From Sulfolobales archaeon Acd1 (GTDB lineage: Archaea > Thermoproteota > Thermoprotei_A > Sulfolobales > Sulfolobaceae), in NCBI GenBank assembly GCA_000389735.1, contig APJY01000001.1, positions 647,064 to 711,063 of the forward strand: a DNA stretch of 64,000 nucleotides, written 5' to 3'. This document shows positions 16,507-24,235 of the stretch, piece by piece. Below the pieces are notes generated by a model, which worked only from the letters and a program-made list of their open reading frames with translations, was not told the origin of the DNA and did no database searches. Both the position numbers and the translations under genes were made by a program. Numbering within the stretch: position 1 is the stretch's first letter; every line of letters begins with the position of its first letter.

Positions 16507-17393
16507 GACCCCTGTTCCTTTATGCCCCCAATCTCAAGAAATACGAAACGGACTTCCTCAGCTCTCGGGACGGATGGAGCGCGATATCGGTTACCGGTAC
16601 GGCCTGCGCGTTCAACTGCAAACACTGCGGGAGGGCGATCCTGCGGGGAATGACGGACGGCTCCAGCGAAGAAAGGCTGATTAAGGCGTTGGAGGCCTCT
16701 GTCAGGCGGGGCCACAAGGGGGTAATTCTCTCAGGAGGCTCGACAGCTAGAGGCGAGGTACCGATATGGAGGTTCAAAGGAGTCCTTCAGAAGTACAGGG
16801 ATTCCCTTACTTTCATCGCGCACACCGGGATCGTCAGGAGTGAGGAGATAGCGATGGAGTTCAGGGAGGCCGGGGTAAAGGTCGCCCTATTAGACATGGT
16901 CGGAGACGACGAGACCATCAAGGAGGTCCTGGGACAACCGTTCACAGTTGAGGACTACCTCAACTCGTTCAAGCTGCTCAAGAGGGCGGGACTGAAGGTG
17001 GTCCCTCACGTGATAGTGGGGCTGAGCGTTAAAGGGCTGGAGGGAGACCTCATGTCGTTAGAGCTGCTCAAGGAGGTCAGCCCAGACGCGGTCATAGTGG
17101 TCGGCCTCATGCCGCTGTCGGTGAACTTCAGCAGGCAAGCGTCGCCGGAAGGACTGATGGCTGCGCTGAAGAAGGCCAGGGACGAGTTCTCCGTCCCAGT
17201 TATGCTCGGGTGTGCCAGGCCCAGAGGGGGTGAGTACCTCAAGGTGGAGCAATTCGCCGTTGATTACGACGTGGACGGGATCGCCTTCCCTGAGGAGGAG
17301 ACCGTGGGTTACGCCCAAGGTAAAAGGCAAATCGTTTTTTCGAACGCCTGTTGTGCCAACGTGGTTTTCGACGTTCTGGGGGTGGTGGCCTGA
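16503..17393 (+). CDS. Radical SAM lipoyl synthase subunit (LipS1/LipS2 pair, first gene)
   Basis: A 296-residue radical SAM protein with the CxxxCxxC cluster site at C35, C39 and C42 (CAFNCKHC). The GG-like SAM-contact motif is LSGGS near residue 76. Additional cysteines (GCARPRGGEY and NACCANV near the C-terminus) could hold an auxiliary iron-sulfur cluster that gives up sulfur. It lies between a lipoate ligase and a BioB-like radical SAM gene, the arrangement described for the bipartite lipoyl synthase LipS1/LipS2 of archaea and sHdr bacteria. I cannot decide from sequence alone which partner is S1; published order would make this one LipS1. Overlaps the ligase by 4 bp. Confidence 0.8.
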   Translation: MRPLFLYAPNLKKYETDFLSSRDGWSAISVTGTACAFNCKHCGRAILRGMTDGSSEERLIKALEASVRRGHKGVILSGGSTARGEVPIWRFKGVLQKYRDSLTFIAHTGIVRSEEIAMEFREAGVKVALLDMVGDDETIKEVLGQPFTVEDYLNSFKLLKRAGLKVVPHVIVGLSVKGLEGDLMSLELLKEVSPDAVIVVGLMPLSVNFSRQASPEGLMAALKKARDEFSVPVMLGCARPRGGEYLKVEQFAVDYDVDGIAFPEEETVGYAQGKRQIVFSNACCANVVFDVLGVVA

Positions 17394-18455
17394 ATGCTCA
17401 GGTTGGTCAGTAGTCCAGACTGGGTGAGGTTGAGCTTCGGGGCGGATATGGTTTTAGGATTCAGTTCAGGAGTTTTTTTGAAAAATTATCTAAATACGAC
17501 GATAAACCTCCTGCAGTATTACCCAGACGGCTGTAAGGCCAACTGTGCCTACTGCGGGCAAGCGAGGGAAGTGGCTCAGGGGCCGGATTGCAAGACTCTG
17601 ATAAGGGTGGAGTGGCCGCTGAGGAGACTGGACGAGGTAATAAAGAGGATTAAGGAGAGACAGGGGGATCCTAGATACGGGCTGCAGAGGATATGCGTCG
17701 GACAACTAGCTCATCCCAGAGCGGCTGAGGACTCCATAGAGATAACGAGGAGAATAAGGGAGGCCGGGATCGATCTCTCTATCTCCGAACTGGTCACTCC
17801 AACTTACACCTTCAAGCACCACCTCATAGAGATGAAGAGGGCTGGGGGCGACATGGTCGACGTAGCCATAGACGCGGCCAGCAATAGGTTGTTCGAGGCC
17901 CTCAGAGGTAAGGCGGTGAGGAGCATGCACACTTGGGAGAGGTACATCCAGGGGATCGATGAGGCCGTTGAGGTCTTCGGTAAGGGCAACGCTGGGATAC
18001 ACCTCATTATAGGCATGGGCGAGACGGAAAAGGAGGCCGTTGACCTGATGCTTTACACCCACTCTAAGGGCGCGAAGATAACGCTGTTCGCCTTCTACCC
18101 CGAGCAGGGATCGCTCATGGAGAAAAGGAAACCTGTGCCCCTGAACGTTTACAGGAGGATTCAGCTGGCCAGGTGGCTCATAGAGAACGACCTAGTGAAG
18201 GCCGAGGACTTCACATACGACGACGAAGGTAGAATAGTAGACATAAACGTGCCCAACGACCTCACAATTGACGAAATCGCCCCAGCCTTCATGACCTCGG
18301 GTTGCCCGGGCTGCAACAGGCCTTATTCCAATGAGAGACCGACCATGGCTTTAAGGAACATCCCAGCGTACCCCACTAGGGCTATGGCGATCAAAGCCCT
18401 AAAGGAGACGAAGCTAGAAAGGGTAGTGAGGGTTATATTAAAAGATGTTAATTAA
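17394..18455 (+). CDS. Radical SAM lipoyl synthase subunit (LipS1/LipS2 pair, second gene)
   Basis: A 353-residue radical SAM protein resembling biotin synthase: the cluster site is C47, C51 and C54 (CKANCAYCGQA). A C-terminal CPGC pair (C304, C307) is followed by NRPYSNERP, a plausible auxiliary cluster and substrate-clamp region comparable in place to the end of classical LipA. It directly abuts the first radical SAM gene (TGA then ATG), so both are made together. In Thermococcus two such proteins are both needed to insert the two sulfurs into octanoyl-lysine. No classical LipA is seen in the window. Confidence 0.8.
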   Translation: MLRLVSSPDWVRLSFGADMVLGFSSGVFLKNYLNTTINLLQYYPDGCKANCAYCGQAREVAQGPDCKTLIRVEWPLRRLDEVIKRIKERQGDPRYGLQRICVGQLAHPRAAEDSIEITRRIREAGIDLSISELVTPTYTFKHHLIEMKRAGGDMVDVAIDAASNRLFEALRGKAVRSMHTWERYIQGIDEAVEVFGKGNAGIHLIIGMGETEKEAVDLMLYTHSKGAKITLFAFYPEQGSLMEKRKPVPLNVYRRIQLARWLIENDLVKAEDFTYDDEGRIVDINVPNDLTIDEIAPAFMTSGCPGCNRPYSNERPTMALRNIPAYPTRAMAIKALKETKLERVVRVILKDVN

Positions 18456-19284
18456 GAGGGGCTCACTACTCAGCTTTTTCTCCAGCGGCTTCCCCGCACA
18501 CGTCAGACTGAGGGCAATAGACCTAAGCTCGCCTGACATGATGACGTTTTACTCGCCCGTTTCCGGTGAAGTGGTATCGGTAGAGGAGTTCACCGTAGGG
18601 AGGCCCAACAGGCACGCGAGCGCCCCAAACGACTACGTCATTCTCCTCAGGATCAACGACTCAACGGTGAAGGTACTCCACGTGAAGCCTTGGGTCAGGC
18701 CGGGCGAACTAATAGAAGAGGGAAAACCCATGGGAGAGTTCGTGAGCTCACCTTACACAGCTGGGGACTTCCCCCACGCCCACCTTGAGGGGTTGAGCTT
18801 CAGGTTCAGGAGTGTGACGAACTATGTGGAAAGCAAGGTCGGCAGGGTCGTGGAGGTTGGGCGGGATTACTTTGACGTCGAGGTCTTGGACTACGCTTCG
18901 ATAGGGAGGCTCAGGGGGCTCGGGTGTTGCGGGGGCCTCCTTAACGTTACCTTCCCTTACGCGTGTTACGGAGGCATCATAGGGGGCTGGGACGGAACCC
19001 TCGAGGCTTTCGGCATAGAGCTGGGAGTTCGAGCCATAAGAGTGAGGAGGAACGTTGTGCTCTTCGAAGGGAAGAAGGGCCTATTGAGGAACTGGGAAAG
19101 CGAAGCCTCTTTTAAGGTATTAAGGAACGAGCCCGTTTGCGGAGGAAGGGCGATCTTCGAGGCCGTTTTGTCTTACGGCGGTAGGCCGCGTGTGAGGTTC
19201 TTCTCCAAGTATTCGGGCAGAGTGGGTGACAGGGTTGAGCTCACAAGGCTTGTTAGGCATTATCTGGCACGACAGGTACCTTGA
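18445..19284 (+). CDS. Protein with M23/duplicated-hybrid-motif-like domain in the lipoate operon
   Basis: A 279-residue protein without signal peptide. Residues about 35-120 follow the layout of the M23/LytM and lipoyl-like 'duplicated hybrid motif' folds: FYSPVSGEVVSVEE, DYVILLRIN, a turn with RPGELIEEGKPMGEF, and the HxH of M23 in FPHAHLEGL. The first M23 zinc ligand is not clear. The second half has cysteines in GLGCCGGLL, YACYGG and PVCGG. Translation starts 11 bp inside the second radical SAM gene, so it is firmly in the lipoate operon. It could bind or deliver a lipoyl or octanoyl carrier, or a sulfur source. No function is established to my knowledge. Confidence 0.65.
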   Translation: MLIKRGSLLSFFSSGFPAHVRLRAIDLSSPDMMTFYSPVSGEVVSVEEFTVGRPNRHASAPNDYVILLRINDSTVKVLHVKPWVRPGELIEEGKPMGEFVSSPYTAGDFPHAHLEGLSFRFRSVTNYVESKVGRVVEVGRDYFDVEVLDYASIGRLRGLGCCGGLLNVTFPYACYGGIIGGWDGTLEAFGIELGVRAIRVRRNVVLFEGKKGLLRNWESEASFKVLRNEPVCGGRAIFEAVLSYGGRPRVRFFSKYSGRVGDRVELTRLVRHYLARQVP

Positions 19285-20254
19285 GATCTCCTTCTCCCAC
19301 CCCATGATAAGGGATCTCTCCAAACGGAGGATCAGAGAGTTCATAGAGCTGGCTAGGCAAAGGCTTCAATTCCTGGAGATAAGGCCAGAACCAGCCACTG
19401 AAGAGGATCTGTTGAGGATTCACGCGAGGGAATACGTGACCAAGCTGAAGGAGGTCTCTAAACTCCCTTACGTGGGCTTCTTAGATGAGGGAGATACCGT
19501 TCATTACCCAGGAATCTTTGAGGACGTCCTTTTAGTGCTCGGAGCGACTAAAACCGCGCTAAAGTACAGCGAATTCCTCGACTACGTGTATAATCCGTTG
19601 GGCGGGTTCCACCACGCTACGTACGGCCGAGCCTTAGGCTTTTGCCCTGTAAACGACGTGGCGTTCGGGGCCCTGGAGCTTCTCAGGAGGGGAGCCAAGG
19701 TCGCGATCGTTGACGTTGATGCCCACCACGGCAATGGGCTTGTCGATTACCTTTACGATAAGCCGGTGCTTAAGATAAACGTCTTCGCTTACGACGGACG
19801 CTTCTTTCCAGGTACAGGTAAACCCGAGGAGAGGGGAATCGGGGAAGGTAAAGGCTTCAACTATAACGTAGGCCTGCCCTTGGGCTCAGGAGACGACGCC
19901 TTCGAGGTCGCCCTGAGCCTGCTCCAAAAGGTCGAGGAGTTCGATCCCACTCACGTAATAGTGGTGGCGGGAGTGGACGGTCATAAGGACGATGAGCTCA
20001 AGTCGCTGAACCTCACCTGCAACTCGTATAACCTGCTGGGCCTTAAGGTGGCCAGGCTTAGCAGATTAACAGGGGCCAAGGTAATAGGCTATGGGGGAGG
20101 AGGTTACGGGAGAATGTCCGCTGAGTGTATGGTCGCCTTCCTGGAGGGGCTGAAAGGGATCAGGAACAGGACCGAAACCCCCACAGAGACGAGCAAGGAA
20201 ATCATGGATAAGGTGAAGGGTCTGGTTGAACTGTTCTCCAAAGGCCTTATTTAA
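19226..20254 (+). CDS. Histone deacetylase/acetoin-utilisation family Zn amidohydrolase
   Basis: A protein of up to 342 residues with a complete class I/II HDAC-type active site. It has the HH pair in GGFHHATYGRALGFC, zinc ligands in VDVDAHHGNG (Asp and His) and VDGHKDDEL (Asp), and the catalytic-Tyr loop YGGGGYGRM. These enzymes cleave acyl-amide bonds on lysine or polyamines. The start is uncertain: GTG 19226, TTG 19235 or TTG 19250 are all inside the upstream gene, and the strand beginning IIWHDRY marks the domain start. It is the last gene of the lipoate operon, which makes an acyl- or lipoyl-lysine substrate worth testing. It ends 8 bp inside lpd on the other strand. Confidence 0.8.
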   Translation: MTGLSSQGLLGIIWHDRYLEISFSHPMIRDLSKRRIREFIELARQRLQFLEIRPEPATEEDLLRIHAREYVTKLKEVSKLPYVGFLDEGDTVHYPGIFEDVLLVLGATKTALKYSEFLDYVYNPLGGFHHATYGRALGFCPVNDVAFGALELLRRGAKVAIVDVDAHHGNGLVDYLYDKPVLKINVFAYDGRFFPGTGKPEERGIGEGKGFNYNVGLPLGSGDDAFEVALSLLQKVEEFDPTHVIVVAGVDGHKDDELKSLNLTCNSYNLLGLKVARLSRLTGAKVIGYGGGGYGRMSAECMVAFLEGLKGIRNRTETPTETSKEIMDKVKGLVELFSKGLI

Positions 20255-21560
20255 GGGAATCGACGTCGAGATCGAAGTACGCCCGGGCCGCGTTCACTAA
20301 GGCCTCGCTCAACGAGGGATGTGGTAAGGCAGTGAAGGCTAACTCTCTCACTTGGATCCCCTTCCTTATGGCTAGGGAAGCGATCCCTATTAGCTCCTCT
20401 GCACCGTCGCCGACCACCTCAGCGTATACTATCTTTCCAGAATCGTCTAGACCTAGCGTGACGAAACCTTCCCTGAGGCCCTTGATTATCGCCCTGGTGT
20501 TGGCGTTAAACGGGAAACTCACATATCTCTTGACCTTTTGCCTATCCCCAGCGACAGCAACCATAGGATCAGTGTATATAACCATCGGGACACCTGTGTA
20601 GTCGACCCTTTCGTTTCCCCCGGTTAAATTAACCGCGAGCACCATCGCGTCCAGGTAGGCCAAATGAGCGAGCTTCGCCTGCCTGTTAATTACGTCGCCG
20701 ATGGCGTAAACCCCAGGAACATTAGTCTCTAACTTGTCGTTTACGAGTATTCCGTTTTCGTCGTACTTTATCCCCACATGGTCGCTCCCTTTCGGAATGT
20801 TCGAAACCCTTCCAACGGCGTAAACTATGACATCCCCCTCAAAGGTTCCCTTGTCGGTCTGAACGGAACAACAGTTTATCCTCTTTACGCTAGCCTCTTC
20901 GACGACCTTGACGCCGTCGAAATCGAGGCTTTCGAGCAGGATCCGCCTGGCGTTGTCTGTGAGGAATTTGAGTACCTTTGACCTCGACACGAGCGTGACA
21001 GAACTCCCGAGTCTGGCGTATATCTGGGCCAGCTCTACGGCTCCGACCCCGCCGCCTATGACCACCATACTTGCCGGCACGTAGTTCAATCTCGTAGCCT
21101 CATCTTCACTTATGGCGTTCTCCACGCCCTCCACGTTAGGCCTCTTAGGCGAGGTGCCCGTGGCCAAAACGACCTTATCGGCCTCCACTACGGTAGAGCC
21201 GACTTTCACAGCGTTTCGGGAGGCTAGCTCCGCCTCTCCTTCTATTATCTCCCCGCCCGCGTTCTCTATGAGCTTCCTACCGGCGGAGCTTAAGTACTCT
21301 ATTATCTCGTCTCTTTTTTGAAAGAAATTGTCAAGCTCAATTTCATTGTATAAACCCTTATAATTCGCTATTTCGACTGATCTTGAATATAAAAAAGAGA
21401 CGTCGTAGAGAAAAATGGCCGGAACGCAGCCGTAGTTTACGCACACCCCTCCTATGCGGTTCCTCTCTATCAGTGCTACGCTCTTCCCTCGTCTGGCCAA
21501 CGCTATGGACGCCGCGTACCCAGCGGTCCCCCCACCGATGACGGCTACGTCGTATTTCAT
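20247..21560 (-). CDS. lpdA: Dihydrolipoamide dehydrogenase
   Basis: A 437-residue flavoprotein disulfide reductase. FAD motif GGGTAG is at residues 9-14, the redox-active disulfide GVCVNYGC at C40 and C45, the NAD motif VVIGGGVGAVE near residue 168, and the C-terminal His-Glu pair in HPSLSEAL (H414, E419), which comes from the partner subunit. It oxidises dihydrolipoyl groups with NAD+. It lies 6 bp downstream of a DsrE-family gene and tail-to-tail with the lipoate operon, so its partner here is most likely LbpA, linking sulfur oxidation to NADH. It may also serve the glycine cleavage H-protein. Confidence 0.88.
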   Translation of the reverse strand: MKYDVAVIGGGTAGYAASIALARRGKSVALIERNRIGGVCVNYGCVPAIFLYDVSFLYSRSVEIANYKGLYNEIELDNFFQKRDEIIEYLSSAGRKLIENAGGEIIEGEAELASRNAVKVGSTVVEADKVVLATGTSPKRPNVEGVENAISEDEATRLNYVPASMVVIGGGVGAVELAQIYARLGSSVTLVSRSKVLKFLTDNARRILLESLDFDGVKVVEEASVKRINCCSVQTDKGTFEGDVIVYAVGRVSNIPKGSDHVGIKYDENGILVNDKLETNVPGVYAIGDVINRQAKLAHLAYLDAMVLAVNLTGGNERVDYTGVPMVIYTDPMVAVAGDRQKVKRYVSFPFNANTRAIIKGLREGFVTLGLDDSGKIVYAEVVGDGAEELIGIASLAIRKGIQVRELAFTALPHPSLSEALVNAARAYFDLDVDSLK

Positions 21561-21566
21561 TTACTT

Positions 21567-21947
21567 TCAGAAGAACATTGCTCTATCTGCTTCAAAAAGT
21601 AAATCTATTAATGTCGAGCCTCCCACGATCTCAACGCCGTCCACAACGTCCTCCTCCTTCATATGGCACATGTCCTTCAAGCTCTGCACACAGACGTACA
21701 TCTTCACGCCGTTGCTTTTCGCCATGTCAAAGAAGTGAATGAACGGATTGCCACCCTTCTTTCTCTCCTCCTCCTGCCAGTGCTTATCGAGTAGCTTCGG
21801 TCCTTTTATCATATAGAACACTTCGACCTCGTTTTCCATTGCTGCCGCTATTGAAGACATGAACAGTGGTGCATAGGTCCTGTCGAGATCTTCCGGTCCA
21901 TGTGTGACCACTATAAGGACTTTCCTCTTACCTTCCGCCTCTGACAT
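21567..21947 (-). CDS. DsrE-family sulfur carrier
   Basis: A 126-residue DsrE/DsrF-like protein: N-terminal strand [12 protein letters not shown], a helix, strand [14 protein letters not shown], and a sulfur-carrying loop [12 protein letters not shown] with C86 and C94. In Metallosphaera and relatives DsrE2B/DsrE3A and TusA genes accompany the hdr-like cluster and exchange thiosulfonate sulfur. This one probably corresponds to the DsrE2B type, but I assign only the family. It is divergent from dsrE3A-tusA and precedes lpd by 6 bp. Confidence 0.8.
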   Translation of the reverse strand: MSEAEGKRKVLIVVTHGPEDLDRTYAPLFMSSIAAAMENEVEVFYMIKGPKLLDKHWQEEERKKGGNPFIHFFDMAKSNGVKMYVCVQSLKDMCHMKEEDVVDGVEIVGGSTLIDLLFEADRAMFF

Positions 21948-22069
21948 TATTGATCAATTGTCTCTAAACATTACTCACTTATATTTTTTATCATAAGTTT
22001 TATCCACTAAATTATCTTTTTATTAAATTTAAAAAATAAATGTCTTTGAGTTTAACATAAAATGCAAAA

Positions 22070-22077
22070 ATATAAAT
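22070..22077 (+). promoter_or_regulatory. TATA box of dsrE3A-tusA
   Basis: The sequence ATATAAAT lies about 32 bp before the ATG of dsrE3A inside an AT-rich divergent region (21948-22108). Spacing fits a nearly leaderless transcript. Confidence 0.5.
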
Positions 22078-22108
22078 AGTTTTGCCTATTAATTTGCTAT
22101 GACCAAAG

Positions 22109-22543
22109 ATGGCTGAGAAGTCAGAAGGTAAGAAGAAGCTTTCCATGATAGTCTTCTCAGGAACGATAGACAAGCTGATGCCTGTAGGCATCCTAGCTTC
22201 AGGTGCGGCGGCCGCTGGCTACGAGGTTAATCTGTTCTTCACGTTCTGGGGACTCAGGAACATAACCAAACAGGGAATAAGGAATCAGCCCGCCCCAATC
22301 GACAAGAACTACGAGAGCATGGGCCCAGCTATGATGGCCAAAATGCAGGAAATGAAGTATCCCATGTGGTATCAATTGATCCAACAGGCGAAGGAGGTTG
22401 GAGAGGTTAAGGTCTACGCCTGCAGCACGACGATGGAGTTCTTCGGCATAAAGCGTGAGGACCTTGCCGAATTCGTTGACGATGTGGTGGGTGTAGCGAC
22501 GTTCTTGGACAGGGCGGAGGGCGGAATAGTCCTATTCGTTTGA
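22109..22543 (+). CDS. dsrE3A: DsrE3A-type sulfur carrier
   Basis: A 144-residue protein of the DsrE/peroxiredoxin-like family. A long N-terminal strand-helix (SMIVFSGTIDKLMPVGILASGAAAAG), a mobile central segment (GPAMMAKMQEMKYPMW) and the single cysteine C105 in VYACSTTMEFFGI match DsrE3A, shown in Metallosphaera cuprina to bind thiosulfate and exchange it with TusA. A tusA gene follows at once. Soluble and cytoplasmic. Confidence 0.87.
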   Translation: MAEKSEGKKKLSMIVFSGTIDKLMPVGILASGAAAAGYEVNLFFTFWGLRNITKQGIRNQPAPIDKNYESMGPAMMAKMQEMKYPMWYQLIQQAKEVGEVKVYACSTTMEFFGIKREDLAEFVDDVVGVATFLDRAEGGIVLFV

Positions 22544-22555
22544 GGGGTGACGCTC

Positions 22556-22798
22556 ATGAGCAGCCAAGTAAAGATTGCGAAAACGTTAGACGTAAGAGGG
22601 ATGTATTGTCCAGGTCCCGTGATGGAAACCGCCAAGGCGATAAAGCAAGTCCAGGTAGGGGAAGTTCTGGAGGTGTTAGCTACAGATCCTGCAGCTAAAC
22701 CCGACATAGAGGCCTGGGCTAGGAGGACGGGCCAGCAGATCTTGGAGATAACCCAGGAAGGCGGCGTCACAAGAATCTTAATTAAGAGAGTTAAGTAA
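22556..22798 (+). CDS. tusA: TusA sulfur carrier protein
   Basis: An 80-residue TusA with the canonical CPGP motif (C18) after LDVRGMY. ATG at 22556 is chosen because GAGGGGTGA lies five bases upstream; GTG at 22547, in frame, is the alternative. It follows dsrE3A by 12 bp. TusA accepts sulfane or thiosulfonate sulfur from DsrE proteins and is the likely donor to sHdr. Confidence 0.9.
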   Translation: MSSQVKIAKTLDVRGMYCPGPVMETAKAIKQVQVGEVLEVLATDPAAKPDIEAWARRTGQQILEITQEGGVTRILIKRVK

Positions 22799-22821
22799 GC
22801 TTGGAAAAAGTAAAAACTGGT

Positions 22822-23379
22822 TTATATTTCACTTTTTTCTAGCTTTAGGTTCAGGCTTTCAGCTATTTTTATGTCCGCTGTAACGTGGCTCCTATCCGGT
22901 GCCTGAATCACGTAGGCTCCGATCACGTTACCTGAATATCGGGACTGAGGCTTAAGCAGGTAATATTTGGGCTTCCTCTCAGGTATCTTGATTTTAGTAA
23001 CGTCGATGAGTTGAGTGGTGACTTTCGCTTTTGGAAACACGGCCTTAAGTGCGCTTTCCCCTAGCTCTGCATTGATTTTCTCTAAGTCCTGTAATGACTG
23101 GAAATTCTTGTCCCTGAACTGTTTCACAAGCTTCTCCTCTATCTCGGGATATACCCGCTTGCCTTCTTTAATCGCGGAATAAACTAGTTTAAGCGCTGCG
23201 CAATCCGTGTGAGGTAGATATATCACCTCGTCCACCTGGTCTCCAAGCGACCTGAGCGCTTCCTTAAGGCCGTTCACGTTCGCCCCAGCGTTCCTTAGAA
23301 TTAAGGCGTCATTACCTGCCCTTTTCAGTATTTCTTCGCTTAGCCTATAGTCCATACAAGAAACGATTAACCTCACCAT
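22822..23379 (-). CDS. Beta-carbonic anhydrase-like zinc protein
   Basis: A 185-residue protein with the beta-carbonic anhydrase zinc site: C8-x-D10-x-R12 (SCMDYR), and H57-x-x-C60 in PHTDCAAL. RNAGANV fits the conserved loop between them. The rest, especially after residue 100, diverges from classical enzymes. CS2 and COS hydrolases of Acidianus and bacteria belong to this superfamily, so a role in carbonyl sulfide or carbon disulfide use is possible next to sulfur genes. Carbonate chemistry is the default. It converges on tusA. Confidence 0.7.
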   Translation of the reverse strand: MVRLIVSCMDYRLSEEILKRAGNDALILRNAGANVNGLKEALRSLGDQVDEVIYLPHTDCAALKLVYSAIKEGKRVYPEIEEKLVKQFRDKNFQSLQDLEKINAELGESALKAVFPKAKVTTQLIDVTKIKIPERKPKYYLLKPQSRYSGNVIGAYVIQAPDRSHVTADIKIAESLNLKLEKSEI

Positions 23380-23559
23380 TTAGAAATGACTTCTCTTAAT
23401 AGGTTCAAAAAGTTTATGTTAGTTTAAATCGATTTAATCATGCTTAAATTAGAATTATTTCATTACGGGTAGATCTTTCGAGAATAATTAAGATAACCAA
23501 CTAAAAGAGTTACCTAAAAATAAACCGATACATTAATACATTACCCGTCGAGAGTTATC

Positions 23560-23590
23560 TTTATATAGCTCTTACCTCTCGAGAGGTCAC
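23560..23590 (+). promoter_or_regulatory. Promoter with 14-bp palindrome before the SpeD-family gene
   Basis: A TATA element (TTTATATA, 23560-23567) is followed by the perfect palindrome ACCTCTCGAGAGGT (23574-23587), then the TTG start at 23591. The palindrome lies between TATA box and start, where a repressor would block transcription. Confidence 0.45.
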
Positions 23591-24019
23591 TTGAGGGTAG
23601 TAAGAGCGGAGATGGGGCAGTCCCTCCTCCTGAGTGAAACCCCCAGTTCAAATAACGACGTCAAAGACAGGATAGTAGGAAAACACGTTTTTGGGAACCT
23701 ATATGGAATACCGCGCGAAATAGCAGCGAACGAGGAACTCCTCTACGAAACAGTAAGGAAGGCGGTAGAAGTCGCCAACATGAAGCTAGTGGAAATGAAG
23801 TCCTGGAAGTTCGGTGGTAAGAAAGGCGGGGTCTCGGTGATAGCTCTCGTTGAGGAAAGTCACATAGCGGTTCACACGTGGTTGGAGTACAACTACGCTA
23901 CCGTTGATGTATACACGTGCGGAGAGCACAGCGATCCACAGAAGGCGTTCGACCTGATCGTCTCTGCACTAAGGCCTGAGAGGTACCAAATGTTCTACGC
24001 GGATAGAAGCTCAGAGTGA
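23591..24019 (+). CDS. SpeD-family pyruvoyl decarboxylase, probable arginine decarboxylase
   Basis: A 142-residue S-adenosylmethionine decarboxylase-type proenzyme. The self-cleavage site is EES90-HI, where S90 becomes the pyruvoyl group, with H95 and C110 (YTCGEH) as the processing and catalytic residues. Crenarchaea have two such paralogues; in Sulfolobus solfataricus the one beside HMG-CoA synthase (SSO0536) was shown to be an arginine decarboxylase. The same neighbourhood here (HMG-CoA synthase, thiolase, DUF35, HMG-CoA reductase, glyA) makes that assignment more likely than AdoMet decarboxylase, but it rests on synteny as I recall it. The TTG start at 23591 suits a leaderless transcript from the TATA box at 23560. 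Confidence 0.78.
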   Translation: MRVVRAEMGQSLLLSETPSSNNDVKDRIVGKHVFGNLYGIPREIAANEELLYETVRKAVEVANMKLVEMKSWKFGGKKGGVSVIALVEESHIAVHTWLEYNYATVDVYTCGEHSDPQKAFDLIVSALRPERYQMFYADRSSE

Positions 24020-24235
24020 GCTGGGAGTCGTCATCGGTCTCGTTCGGACTCCTCATCACCAAGAAATAGCGTTTTTCTATTGCTGAACGTATTCCCTCAT
24101 GAGGATGTAATAACGTTTCCTTACCTTAAATTAATATATATTTTACTCTTACCGTGATAGACATTTGTCTATGTGACTGATAGACTATAGTTGATTTTTA
24201 ATTCCCGCTAACCTTAACGAATCTCTGGTTATAGC

